A stretch of DNA of 64,000 bases from Streptomyces sp. R302 (GTDB taxonomy: Bacteria; Actinomycetota; Actinomycetes; Streptomycetales; Streptomycetaceae), in assembly GCF_012927245.1 (NCBI RefSeq), contig NZ_JABBGE010000003.1, positions 186,001 through 250,000 of the forward strand. The letters are read 5' to 3'. Shown in pieces: positions 55,645 to 64,000 of the stretch; the first letter of the stretch is position 1, and every line of letters begins with the position of its first letter. The position numbers were made by a program, and so were the translations under genes. A model generated the notes under the pieces. It saw only the letters and a list, made by a program, of their open reading frames with translations. It did not search any database and was not told the origin of the DNA.

Positions 55645-56514
55645 GTGTCCGACCCCGCCGACGTTCTCGCCGATCTCCGTGCCGAAGGCGATGAACTCGA
55701 CGCGATCGTCAGTGAGTCGAGCGAGGAGCGGTGGCGGCGCCCGACGCCCGCGCCGCGCTGGAGCGTCGCCCATCAGATCGCCCATCTCGCCTGGACCGAC
55801 CGGGCCGCGCTGCTCGCGGTGACCGACGCCGACGGGTTCGCCGTGGAGGTGGAGAAGGCGCTGGCCGCGCCGGAGCGGTTCGTCGACGACGGGGCCGAGG
55901 AGGGCGCCGCGCTGCCGCCCGCCGCGCTGCTCGCGCGGTGGCGGGAGGGGCGGCGGCTGCTCGACGAGGCCCTGCGGGAGGTGCCGCCCGGCGGGCGGTT
56001 CCCCTGGTACGGGCCGCCGATGAGCGCCCCGGCGATGGCCACGGCCCGGCTCATGGAGACCTGGGCGCACGGGCAGGACGTCGCCGACGCCCTCGGAGTC
56101 GTACGGCGGCCGACCGCGCGGCTGCGGCACGTGGCCTGGATCGGTCACCGGGCCCGTGACTACGCCTACCTGGTGCGCGGCGAGCAGCCGCCCGCCGAGC
56201 CGTTCCGGGTCGAACTCACCGGCCCTGGCGGGGAGTCGTGGGCGTACGGGCCCGAGGGCGCCGCCCAGCGGGTGAGCGGGGACGCGGTCGAGTTCTGCCT
56301 GCTCGTCACGCAGCGGGTGCACCGGGACGACACGGGGCTGCGCGCGGAGGGGGCGGACGCGGAGCACTGGCTCGGCATCGCCCAGGCCTTCGCAGGCCCG
56401 GCGGGGCCGGGGCGCGAGGCGAAGACGGACGGGCGCCGTCCGGAGGCGGAGACGGACGGGCGCGGTCCGGAGGCGGAGACGGGCGGGCGTGGTGCGAAGG
56501 GGGCGGCGTCGTGA
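55645..56514 (+). CDS. TIGR03084 family protein (mycothiol-dependent maleylpyruvate isomerase-like)
   Basis: 289 aa. PRWSVAHQIAHLAWTDRAAL (the metal-ligand His region) and METWAHGQDVADALGV match the DinB-like TIGR03084 family. The C-terminal 30 residues are a Thr/Asp/Gly/Arg repeat (RRPEAETDGRGPEAETGGRG). First gene of the acyl-CoA operon; GTG 55645 after GAGGGGAG. Its TGA overlaps the next gene by four bases. Confidence 0.9.
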   Translation: MSDPADVLADLRAEGDELDAIVSESSEERWRRPTPAPRWSVAHQIAHLAWTDRAALLAVTDADGFAVEVEKALAAPERFVDDGAEEGAALPPAALLARWREGRRLLDEALREVPPGGRFPWYGPPMSAPAMATARLMETWAHGQDVADALGVVRRPTARLRHVAWIGHRARDYAYLVRGEQPPAEPFRVELTGPGGESWAYGPEGAAQRVSGDAVEFCLLVTQRVHRDDTGLRAEGADAEHWLGIAQAFAGPAGPGREAKTDGRRPEAETDGRGPEAETGGRGAKGAAS

Positions 56515-58331
56515 GCGTGTTGAGGATCGGGAACGCGTCCGGGTTCTACGGCGACCGGTTCGGTGCCGTCCGCGAGATGCTGACCGGTGGCCGGCTCGAC
56601 GTGCTCACCGGGGACTACCTCGCCGAGCTGACCATGCTGATCCTCGGCCGTGACCTGCTGAAGGATCCTTCCGCCGGGTACGCGAAGACCTTCCTGCGGC
56701 AGATGGAGGAGGGCCTCGGGCTCGCCCACGACCGGGGCACGCGGATCGTCGTCAACGCCGGCGGGCTGAACCCGGCGGGGCTCGCGGAGGCGCTGCGCGG
56801 CCTGGCCGGGCGGCTCGGGCTGCCGACGCGCGTCGCGCACGTGGAGGGCGATCGGCTGCCGGGGGAGGCGGGGGTGCTGACCGCCAACGCCTATCTCGGC
56901 GGGGCGGGGATCGCGGCCAGTCTGGCGGCCGGCGCGGACGTCGTCGTCACCGGGCGGGTGACGGACGCGGCGCTCGTCACCGGGCCCGCGCAGTGGTGGT
57001 TCGGATGGGGCCTTGAGGAGTACGACCGGCTCGCCGGGGCGGTCGTCGCCGGGCACGTCCTGGAGTGCGGCACGCAGGCCACCGGCGGCAACTACGCCTT
57101 CTTCCGCGAGCACGAGGCGAAACTGCTGCTGCGGCCCGGCTTCCCGCTGGCCGAGGTGGCCGAGGACGGGTCGGCGGTCGTCACCAAGCATCCCGGCACC
57201 GGCGGGGTCGTCGACGTCGGCACCGTCACCGCGCAGCTGCTGTACGAGACCTCCGGCGCCCGGTACGCCGGGCCCGACGTGACCGCCCGGCTCGACTCGG
57301 TGCGGCTGACGCCGGACGGGCCGGACCGGGTGCGGATCGACGGGGTGCGGGGCGAGGCGCCGCCCGCGACGCTCAAGGTGGGGCGCTGCCGGCTCGGCGG
57401 CCACCGCAACGAGGTCGTCTTCGTCCTCACCGGACTCGACGTGGCGGCGAAGGCCGCGCTCGTCCGGGAGCAGGTCCACGACGCCCTCGGGCAGGACCCG
57501 CCCGCCGACGTCCGCTGGGACCTCGCCCGCACCGACCGGGAGGACGCCGGCACGGAGGAGACCGCGAGCGCGCTGCTGCGGCTCGTCGTCCGCGACCCGG
57601 ACCCGGAGAAGGTGGGGCGGACCCTGACGGGGGCGGCGATCGAGCTGGCCCTCGCCAGCTACCCGGGCTTCCACGTGACCGCGCCGCCGGGCAGGGGCGC
57701 CCCCTACGGGGTGTTCGAGACGGCGTACGTGCCCGCCGCCGACGTGCCGCACACGGCGGTGCTGCCCGACGGGACCCGCGTCGTCGTGCCCGTACCGCCC
57801 GCGACCCGCTCCCTGGAACCCGTACCGGAGCCGGACCTGCCCGAGCCGCTGCCGCCGGGGCCGACGGTGCGCGCGCCCCTCGGGCGGATCGCGGGGGCCC
57901 GCAGCGGGGACAAGGGCGGGGACGCGAACGTGGGGGTGTGGGTGCGGACGGAGGCGGAGTGGCGGTGGCTCGCGCACACGCTCACCGTGGAGCGGTTCCG
58001 TGAACTGCTGCCGGAAACCGCCGAGTTGGGCGTGACCCGGCATGTGCTGCCCAACCTGCGGGCGGTGAACTTCACCGTCGCCGGGATCCTCGGCGAGGGC
58101 GTCGCCTCCCAGGCCCGTTTCGACCCCCAGGCCAAGGCCCTCGGTGAATGGCTCCGCTCCCGGCACGTCGACGTACCGGAGGAGCTCCTGCCGGCCGCCG
58201 GCCGTACCGATGGCACCGACGACCCCGGCCGTTCCGATGGCACCGACGCCGCCGGCCGTTCCGATGGCGCCGACCACCCCGGCCGTACCGATGGCCCCCA
58301 TCGCCCCGACCTTCCGGAGGGACCCGCGTGA
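56511..58331 (+). CDS. acyclic terpene utilization AtuA family protein (DUF1446)
   Basis: 606 aa. LRIGNASGFYGDRFGAVREM, LTGDYLAELTMLILGRDLLK and RIVVNAGGLNP are AtuA/DUF1446 landmarks. The C-terminal third includes a conserved IAGARSGDKGGDANVGVWVR. The last 35 residues repeat G-R-T/S-D-G-T/A-D units and are probably linker. Role in degradation of branched acyl chains (citronellol/leucine type) is inferred from family and operon. GTG 56511 overlaps the upstream TGA. Confidence 0.9.
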   Translation: MSVLRIGNASGFYGDRFGAVREMLTGGRLDVLTGDYLAELTMLILGRDLLKDPSAGYAKTFLRQMEEGLGLAHDRGTRIVVNAGGLNPAGLAEALRGLAGRLGLPTRVAHVEGDRLPGEAGVLTANAYLGGAGIAASLAAGADVVVTGRVTDAALVTGPAQWWFGWGLEEYDRLAGAVVAGHVLECGTQATGGNYAFFREHEAKLLLRPGFPLAEVAEDGSAVVTKHPGTGGVVDVGTVTAQLLYETSGARYAGPDVTARLDSVRLTPDGPDRVRIDGVRGEAPPATLKVGRCRLGGHRNEVVFVLTGLDVAAKAALVREQVHDALGQDPPADVRWDLARTDREDAGTEETASALLRLVVRDPDPEKVGRTLTGAAIELALASYPGFHVTAPPGRGAPYGVFETAYVPAADVPHTAVLPDGTRVVVPVPPATRSLEPVPEPDLPEPLPPGPTVRAPLGRIAGARSGDKGGDANVGVWVRTEAEWRWLAHTLTVERFRELLPETAELGVTRHVLPNLRAVNFTVAGILGEGVASQARFDPQAKALGEWLRSRHVDVPEELLPAAGRTDGTDDPGRSDGTDAAGRSDGADHPGRTDGPHRPDLPEGPA

Positions 58332-59926
58332 CCGTCCTCGCCTCCGCCCTCGACACCGGCGGAACCGACTACGCCGACCACCGCGCCGCGATGCTGGAGA
58401 AGCTCGCCGCGCTCGACGCCGAGCACGCCAAGGCGCTCGCCGGTGGCGGCGAGAAGTACACCGCCCGGCACCGCGAGCGCGGCAAGCTGCTCGCCCGGGA
58501 GCGGATCGAGCTCCTGGTCGACCCCGACTCGCCGTTCCTGGAGCTGTCGCCGCTCGCCGCCTGGGGCAGCTCGTATCCCGTGGGGGCGTCCCTGGTCACC
58601 GGCATCGGGGTCGTGGAGGGCGTCGAGTGCCTGATCACCGCCAACGACCCGACCGTGCGCGGCGGCGCCTCCAACCCGTGGACGCTGAAGAAGGCGCTGC
58701 GGGCCAACGAGATCGCGTACGCCAACCGGCTGCCGGTGATCTCGCTCGTCGAGTCCGGCGGCGCCGACCTGCCCTCCCAGAAGGAGATCTTCATCCCGGG
58801 CGGGGCGCTCTTCCGCGACCTCACCCGGCTCTCCGCCGCCGGGATCCCGACGGTCGCGGTCGTCTTCGGGAACTCGACGGCCGGCGGGGCGTACGTGCCC
58901 GGCATGTCCGACCACACGGTGATGATCGAGGAGCGGTCGAAGGTCTTCCTCGGCGGGCCGCCGCTGGTGAAGATGGCGACCGGCGAGGAGAGCGACGACG
59001 AGTCCCTCGGCGGCGCGGCGATGCACGCCCGCGTCTCGGGGCTCGCCGACCACTACGCCGTCGACGAGGCCGACGCGATCCGGCAGGCCCGCCGGATCGT
59101 CGCCCGCCTCAACCACCGCAAGCACCACGCGGACCCGGGCCCGGCCGAGCCGCCGAAGTACGACCCGGAGGAGCTGCTCGGGATCGTCCCCGGTGACCTG
59201 CGGACGCCGTTCGACCCGCGCGAGGTGATCGCCCGGCTCGTCGACGGCTCGGACTTCGACGAGTTCAAGCCGTTGTACGGGGCCAGTCTCACCACCGGCT
59301 GGGCGCGGCTGCACGGCTATCCGGTGGGGATCCTCGCGAACGCGCAGGGGGTGCTGTTCAGCGCCGAGTCGCAGAAGGCCGCGCAGTTCATCCAGCTGGC
59401 GAACCAGCGGGACATCCCGCTGCTCTTCCTGCACAACACCACCGGCTACATGGTCGGCAAGGAGTACGAGCAGGGCGGCATCATCAAGCACGGCGCGATG
59501 ATGATCAACGCGGTGTCGAACTCCCGCGTGCCCCACCTGTCCGTCCTCATGGGGGCGAGCTACGGCGCCGGTCACTACGGCATGTGCGGGCGGGCGTACG
59601 ACCCCCGGTTCCTGTTCGCCTGGCCGAGTGCCAAGTCCGCCGTCATGGGGCCGCAGCAGCTCGCGGGCGTGCTGTCGATCGTGGCGCGGGCGTCGGCGGC
59701 GGCGAAGGGGCAGGCGTACGACGACGAGGCCGACGCGGGGCTGCGGGCCATGGTCGAGGCGCAGATCGAGTCCGAGTCGCTGCCGCACTTCCTCTCCGGC
59801 CTGCTCTACGACGACGGGGTCATCGACCCCCGCGACACCCGCACGGTCCTCGGGCTGTGCCTGTCCGCGATCCACACGGCACCGGTCGAGGGCGCGCGCG
59901 GCGGCTTCGGCGTCTTCCGAATGTGA
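58328..59926 (+). CDS. acyl-CoA carboxylase beta (carboxyltransferase) subunit
   Basis: 532 aa, the expected length. N-terminal half has GGASNPWTLKKALRANEIAY, and the C-terminal half carries SYGAGHYGMCGRAYDPRFLF and AGGAYVPGMSDHTVM (acyl-CoA oxyanion loops). Resembles 3-methylcrotonyl-CoA/geranyl-CoA carboxyltransferases. With the next gene it makes a biotin-dependent carboxylase. GTG 58328 overlaps the previous stop (GTGA). Confidence 0.95.
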   Translation: MTVLASALDTGGTDYADHRAAMLEKLAALDAEHAKALAGGGEKYTARHRERGKLLARERIELLVDPDSPFLELSPLAAWGSSYPVGASLVTGIGVVEGVECLITANDPTVRGGASNPWTLKKALRANEIAYANRLPVISLVESGGADLPSQKEIFIPGGALFRDLTRLSAAGIPTVAVVFGNSTAGGAYVPGMSDHTVMIEERSKVFLGGPPLVKMATGEESDDESLGGAAMHARVSGLADHYAVDEADAIRQARRIVARLNHRKHHADPGPAEPPKYDPEELLGIVPGDLRTPFDPREVIARLVDGSDFDEFKPLYGASLTTGWARLHGYPVGILANAQGVLFSAESQKAAQFIQLANQRDIPLLFLHNTTGYMVGKEYEQGGIIKHGAMMINAVSNSRVPHLSVLMGASYGAGHYGMCGRAYDPRFLFAWPSAKSAVMGPQQLAGVLSIVARASAAAKGQAYDDEADAGLRAMVEAQIESESLPHFLSGLLYDDGVIDPRDTRTVLGLCLSAIHTAPVEGARGGFGVFRM

Positions 59927-59934
59927 GGCCCCAG

Positions 59935-61908
59935 ATGATTTCGACCGTCCTGGTCGCCAACCGTGGCGAGATCGCCTGCCGCGTCTTCCGCACCTGCCGC
60001 GAGCTGGGCATCGCGACCGTCGCCGTGTACTCCGACGCCGACGCGGACGCCCTGCACGTGCGGGAGGCGGACGCGGCGGTACGGCTGCCGGGGGCGGCGC
60101 CCTCGGAGACGTATCTGCGCGGCGACCTGATCGTGGCGGCGGCGCTCGCGGCGGGCGCGGACGCCGTCCACCCCGGCTACGGCTTCCTCTCCGAGAACGC
60201 CGGCTTCGCCCGGGCCGTGACGGAGGCCGGGCTGCGGTGGATCGGTCCGCCGCCGGAGGCCATCGAGGCGATGGCGTCGAAGACCCGTGCCAAGGAACTC
60301 CTCGGCATCGCGCCGCTCGACCCGGCGGCCGTCACCGCCGCCGAACTGCCCGTCCTGGTGAAGGCGGCGGCGGGCGGCGGCGGGCGCGGCATGCGCGTCG
60401 TTCGCGAACTGAGCGCACTGGAGGGTGAGTTGAAGGCCGCCTCGGCCGAGGCGGAGAGCGCCTTCGGGGACGGGGAGGTGTTCGTCGAGCCGTACGTGGA
60501 GGACGGGCGCCACGTCGAGGTGCAGATCCTCGCCGACGCGCACGGCACCGTGTGGGCGCTCGGCACCCGCGACTGCTCGCTGCAGCGACGCCACCAGAAG
60601 GTGATCGAGGAGTCCCCGGCGCCCGGCCTGCCCGCCGCGCTCGTCGAGGAGCTGTACGCGGCCTCGGTGGCGGCCTCCAAGGCCGTCGGGTACGCGGGCG
60701 CGGGCACGGTGGAGTTCCTGGTCGCGGGCGGGCGGGCGCACTTCCTGGAGATGAACACCCGCCTCCAGGTCGAGCACCCGGTGACCGAGGCCGTCCACGG
60801 CGTCGACCTCGTCGCCCTCCAGCTCGCCGTCGCCGAGGGCCGCCCGCTGCAGCCCGAGCCGCCCGCCGCCCGGGGCCACGCCGTCGAGGCCCGGCTGTAC
60901 GCGGAGGACCCGGCGGCGGGGTGGGCGCCGCAGACGGGGCGGCTGCACGCGTTCGCGGTGCCGGGAGGGGGTGGGATGCCGGGAGGGGGTGCGGTGCCGG
61001 GTGCGATGCCGGGAGGAGGTGGCGTGCGTACCGACACCGGGTACGCCTCCGGGGACACGATCCCCGTGCATTACGACGCCATGCTCGCGAAGGTCGTCGC
61101 CCACGCGCCGACCCGCGCCGAGGCCGTCCGCAAGCTCGCGGGCGCCCTGGAGCGGGCCGTGATCCACGGTCCCGCCACCAACCGGGACCTCCTCCTCGCC
61201 TCGCTGCGGCACGAGGAGTTCCAGGACGAGGGCCGGCTCGGCACCGGCTTCTACGAGCGGAACCTGGAGGCGCTCACCCGTCCCGACGAGGGCGGGGCGG
61301 CGTACGCGGCCGTCGCCGCCGCGCTGGCCGCCGCCTCCCGCAACTCCGGCCGGTTCGGCGGGGGTTGGCGGAACGTCCGGTCGCAGGACGAGGTCCGGAC
61401 GTACGAGGGCGGCGTCGGGGGCGGTATCGAGGTCCGGTACCGGGCCGTCCGGGGCGGCGGGTTCGAGGTGCTCGCCCCCGAGGGGGTACGGGTCGTGAGC
61501 GCGGCGCCCGACCGCGTACGGCTCGAAGTGGCGGGCGTCGTAAGGGACTTCGAGGTGGCCGCGTACGAGGCGGACGGAACCGTCCACGTCGGGCGCCACC
61601 GGCTCACCGTCCGCCCCCGCTTCACCGACCCGCGCGAGCAGACCCTCCCCGGGTCGCTGCTCGCGCCGATGCCCGGCACCGTCGTCCGGCTCGCGGACGG
61701 CCTCGCCGTCGGCGACCGGGTCGAGGCCGGGCAGCCGCTGCTCTGGCTGGAGGCCATGAAGATGGAGCACCGCGTCACCGCTCCCGCCTCCGGCACGCTC
61801 ACCGCGCTCCACGCCGCCCCCGGCCGCCAGGTCGAGGTCGGTGCCCTGCTCGCCGTCGTACAGACCGAAGACGTACCGACCGATGCACAGGAGGACCAGA
61901 CCGTATGA
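59935..61908 (+). CDS. acyl-CoA carboxylase alpha subunit (biotin carboxylase and BCCP)
   Basis: 657 aa. Biotin carboxylase N-lobe VLVANRGEIACRVFRTCREL, ATP-grasp KAAAGGGGRGMRVV, and EMNTRLQVEHPVTEAVHGVD. The C-terminal carrier domain has biotinylation motif EAMKMEH. Near residue 345 a Gly/Met/Pro insert (GGGMPGGGAVPGAMPGGG) is not usual in this loop. Carboxylates biotin for the beta subunit. ATG 59935; the next gene overlaps by four bases. Confidence 0.95.
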   Translation: MISTVLVANRGEIACRVFRTCRELGIATVAVYSDADADALHVREADAAVRLPGAAPSETYLRGDLIVAAALAAGADAVHPGYGFLSENAGFARAVTEAGLRWIGPPPEAIEAMASKTRAKELLGIAPLDPAAVTAAELPVLVKAAAGGGGRGMRVVRELSALEGELKAASAEAESAFGDGEVFVEPYVEDGRHVEVQILADAHGTVWALGTRDCSLQRRHQKVIEESPAPGLPAALVEELYAASVAASKAVGYAGAGTVEFLVAGGRAHFLEMNTRLQVEHPVTEAVHGVDLVALQLAVAEGRPLQPEPPAARGHAVEARLYAEDPAAGWAPQTGRLHAFAVPGGGGMPGGGAVPGAMPGGGGVRTDTGYASGDTIPVHYDAMLAKVVAHAPTRAEAVRKLAGALERAVIHGPATNRDLLLASLRHEEFQDEGRLGTGFYERNLEALTRPDEGGAAYAAVAAALAAASRNSGRFGGGWRNVRSQDEVRTYEGGVGGGIEVRYRAVRGGGFEVLAPEGVRVVSAAPDRVRLEVAGVVRDFEVAAYEADGTVHVGRHRLTVRPRFTDPREQTLPGSLLAPMPGTVVRLADGLAVGDRVEAGQPLLWLEAMKMEHRVTAPASGTLTALHAAPGRQVEVGALLAVVQTEDVPTDAQEDQTV

Positions 61909-63038
61909 GCACCGACATCGAGCCCCGGGAGCACACCGAGCTCCGCGCCGCCGTCTCCGCGCTCGGCCGCCGCCACGGTCCCGGCTTCGACCGGGCCGCC
62001 CTGTGGGCGGAGGCCGGGAAGCTCGGCTACCTGGGCGTGAACCTGCCGGAGGAGTACGGCGGCGGGGGCGGCGGCATGGCCGAGCTGTCCATCGTCCTGG
62101 AGGAGGCGGGCGCGGCCGGTGCGCCGCTCCTGATGATGGTCGTCTCGCCCGCGATCTGCGGCACGGTCATCTCCCGCTTCGGCACGGACGGACAGAAGGA
62201 GGCCTGGCTGCCGGGGCTCGCCGACGGGTCGAGGACGATGGCCTTCGGCATCACCGAGCCCGACGCCGGCTCCAACTCCCACCGCATCACGACCACCGCG
62301 ACCCGCACCGAGGACGGCTGGGTCCTCAACGGCCGCAAGGTCTTCGTGTCGGGCGTCGACATAGCCGACGCGACCCTGATCGTCGGCCGCACGTCGGACG
62401 CCCGCACCGGCAACCTCAAGGCGTGCCTCTTCATCGTGCCGCGCGACACGCCCGGCTTCGGTCGCCGCCACATCGAGATGGAACTCGACGCGGACGAGAA
62501 GCAGTTCGAGCTCACCCTCGACGACGTGCACCTGCCGGCCGACGCGCTGGTGGGCGACGAGGACGCGGGGCTGCTCCAGCTCTTCGCCGGGCTCAACCCG
62601 GAGCGGATCATGACGGCCGCGTTCGCGATCGGCATGGGCCGGTACGCCCTCGAACGGGCCGTCGGCTACGCGAAGGAGCGGAAGGTCTGGAAGTCGCCGA
62701 TCGGCGCCCACCAGGCCATCGCCCACCCCCTCGCGCAGGCCCACATCGAGCTCGAACTCGCCCGCCTGATGATGCAGAAGGCGGCGCGGCTGTACGACGC
62801 GGGCGACGACCTCGGCGCGGGCGAGGCCGCCAACATGGCGAAGTACGCGGCGGCCGAGGCGTGCGTGAAGGCCGTCGACACCGCCGTGCACACCCTCGGC
62901 GGCAACGGCCTCACCAAGGAGTTCGGCCTCGCCCGGCTGGTCACGGCCTCCCGGGTGGCGCGGATCGCCCCGGTCAGCCGGGAGATGATCCTGAACTACG
63001 TGTCCGCCCACACGCTGGGGCTGCCCAAGTCGTACTGA
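61905..63038 (+). CDS. acyl-CoA dehydrogenase
   Basis: 377 aa, complete. FGITEPDAGSNSHRITTTAT is the flavin/substrate signature, and VHTLGGNGLTKEFGLARLVT the C-terminal one. It uses FAD to make the alpha,beta double bond before carboxylation. ATG 61905 with AGGAGG nine bases upstream. It is the last gene of the five-gene operon. Confidence 0.94.
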   Translation: MSTDIEPREHTELRAAVSALGRRHGPGFDRAALWAEAGKLGYLGVNLPEEYGGGGGGMAELSIVLEEAGAAGAPLLMMVVSPAICGTVISRFGTDGQKEAWLPGLADGSRTMAFGITEPDAGSNSHRITTTATRTEDGWVLNGRKVFVSGVDIADATLIVGRTSDARTGNLKACLFIVPRDTPGFGRRHIEMELDADEKQFELTLDDVHLPADALVGDEDAGLLQLFAGLNPERIMTAAFAIGMGRYALERAVGYAKERKVWKSPIGAHQAIAHPLAQAHIELELARLMMQKAARLYDAGDDLGAGEAANMAKYAAAEACVKAVDTAVHTLGGNGLTKEFGLARLVTASRVARIAPVSREMILNYVSAHTLGLPKSY

Positions 63039-63039
63039 G

Positions 63040-63100
63040 CCGGTCAGCGGTTCCGGTCAGCGGTTCCGGTCACTGGTTCCGGTCAGTGGTTCCGACCAGG
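63040..63100. repeat. short tandem GGTTCCGGTCAGC repeats
   Basis: About four units of 13-14 bases follow the dehydrogenase stop. GGTCA/CTGGTTCC pairs may form a hairpin that ends the operon. Not a triplet period. Confidence 0.6.
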
Positions 63101-63209
63101 GGGCCGATCTTCGGATAGTGCCCCCCGGTTGTGAAGGTCCTGTGTACGATCCGGGCCCGACGGCACTCCGCTCGGTGCCGTCGTTCCCGTCAGGCCCTTG
63201 GAGCCGCGC

Positions 63210-63863
63210 GTGTACCCGCAGCAGAATCCGTACCAGCCCGCTCCGGCGTGGCAGCCGCCCAGACGCTGGTGGCAGCACCCGGCGCTGATCATCACCCTGC
63301 TCGTCGTCTTCCCGCCGGCGGGCATAGCCCTGGTCTGGCTCTCGCCGTGGACGAGCAGGGCGAAGATCGTGTCGACGATCGCGTCCGCCCTGTGGTTCGT
63401 CGTGGCGCTGACCATGGACCCGCCGAAGGAGGAGGGAACGGACGACCCGAAGCCGGCGGTGACGGTCACGGTGACGGTGACCGTCACGCCGACGCCCACG
63501 CCCACGCCGACACCCACGCAGACTCCGACCCCGTCGGATTCGGCTTCGGTGGAGCCGACGACGGAGACGCCCACGCCGGAGCCGACGACCGAGGCGCCGA
63601 CGACGGAGGCCCCGGAGCCCACCCCGGAGCCCACGACGCAGGCCCCGAAGCCCACCACGCAGGCTCCCAAGCCGACCACCCAGGCCCCGAAGCCGAAGCC
63701 CACGCAGGTGACCCAGCCCCCGGAGACGGCCGAGCCCGAGCCGGAGCCGTACTACGCGAACTGCACCGCCGTACGGGCCGCGGGCGCCGACCCGATCCGC
63801 CGGGGCGACCCGGGCTACGGCAGCCACCTCGACCGCGACGGCGACGGCATCGCCTGCGAGTGA
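63210..63863 (+). CDS. Excalibur calcium-binding domain membrane protein
   Basis: 217 aa. Two membrane segments (HPALIITLLVVFPPAGIALV, VSTIASALWFVVALTM) precede a long Thr/Pro/Glu-rich linker with repeated TVTVTVT, TPTPTP and TTQAPKP. The C-terminus is the Excalibur domain with YYANCTAVRAAGADPIRRGD and DRDGDGIACE (calcium loop and Cys pair). Extracellular, maybe surface-associated. GTG 63210 with TTGGAG upstream; TTG 63198 is in frame. Confidence 0.9.
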   Translation: MYPQQNPYQPAPAWQPPRRWWQHPALIITLLVVFPPAGIALVWLSPWTSRAKIVSTIASALWFVVALTMDPPKEEGTDDPKPAVTVTVTVTVTPTPTPTPTPTQTPTPSDSASVEPTTETPTPEPTTEAPTTEAPEPTPEPTTQAPKPTTQAPKPTTQAPKPKPTQVTQPPETAEPEPEPYYANCTAVRAAGADPIRRGDPGYGSHLDRDGDGIACE

Positions 63864-63905
63864 CCCGAGTGACCCGAGTGATCCGAATGATCCGAACCGG
63901 GGTGG

Positions 63906-64000
63906 TCAGGGGGTCCAGACCCCCGTCTCGGCCGTGGACCTGACGTACTCCGCGAAGTCCCGGGGCTCGCGGCCGAGCGCCCGCTGGACGCCGTCCGCGA
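63906..64000 (-). CDS. C-terminal end of an NAD(P)-binding (NmrA-like) protein, cut by window edge
   Basis: The minus strand from 64000 reads DGVQRALGREPRDFAEYVRS then TAETGVWTP and TGA (63908-63906). This tail is typical of NmrA/NAD(P)H-binding family oxidoreductases. Only about 30 codons are visible, so the call rests on the tail. Confidence 0.6.
   Translation of the reverse strand, partial: ADGVQRALGREPRDFAEYVRSTAETGVWTP

Overview
The window is chromosomal DNA of a Streptomyces (or very close relative). The evidence is the very high GC with strong third-position G/C bias, many GTG and some TTG starts, tight ATGA/GTGA operon overlaps, and lineage-typical families: futalosine-pathway mqnB/mqnD, DUF2771, DUF3027, DUF2530, an HTH-DUF5753/DUF397 pair, a HAAS-domain protein and an Excalibur-domain protein. 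The neighbourhood of the cold-shock gene and mqnD/mqnB resembles, from memory, the S. coelicolor SCO4325-SCO4327 region; no alignment was run.

Left core (1-39.45 kb). In order: a helicase-associated protein (cut by the left edge), a HAAS membrane protein, a siderophore-type FecCD/FecC importer behind an iron-box-like dyad, a HAD phosphatase, a cold-shock protein, mqnD-mqnB, DUF2771 and MFS genes, DUF3027, a 1.1 kb non-coding tract with two tandem-repeat families, a sacsin-like ATPase, a LysR/SDR/tautomerase locus, an ECF sigma factor with a membrane partner, a serine hydrolase, a CtpE-like P-type ATPase, an NCS2 permease, MarR-MFS, GNAT, RNA cyclic phosphodiesterase, a 29-codon membrane ORF, aldo/keto reductase, MarR/AhpD-like, SGNH and alpha/beta hydrolases, a beta-propeller protein, a cupin, serC and a large FAD/Fe-S dehydrogenase. 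Many convergent pairs are closed by strong hairpins.

Accessory region (39.45-50.65 kb). This holds an IS200/IS605-type element (tnpA and tnpB divergent, hairpins at both ends), frameshifted genes, GNAT and methyltransferase genes, a broken GyrI-like gene, a TetR/rhodanese pair with palindromic operators, an HTH-DUF5753/DUF397 pair, and a decayed IS5-type element with recognisable terminal inverted repeats. A roughly 430 bp structured element occurs three times: two apparently identical copies in inverted orientation bracket 47.77-50.21 kb, and a diverged copy sits next to the IS605 element.

Right part (50.65-64 kb). LysR/EamA exporter, a DUF4097 gene followed by an eight-base tandem repeat and a truncated ABC ATPase, DUF1272, a RibD-C reductase, then an overlapping five-gene operon (TIGR03084, AtuA/DUF1446, carboxyltransferase, biotin carboxylase/BCCP, acyl-CoA dehydrogenase) behind a palindromic operator. 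That operon probably oxidises and carboxylates a branched or terpenoid acyl-CoA. An Excalibur protein and the 3' end of an NAD(P)-binding protein close the window. No rRNA, tRNA or CRISPR array was seen.

The best candidates for undescribed biology are the three-copy structured element, the TnpB whose frame runs through its own element end into flanking DNA, the non-triplet tandem repeats at 13.0-13.6 kb, and an SDR lacking the catalytic tyrosine.
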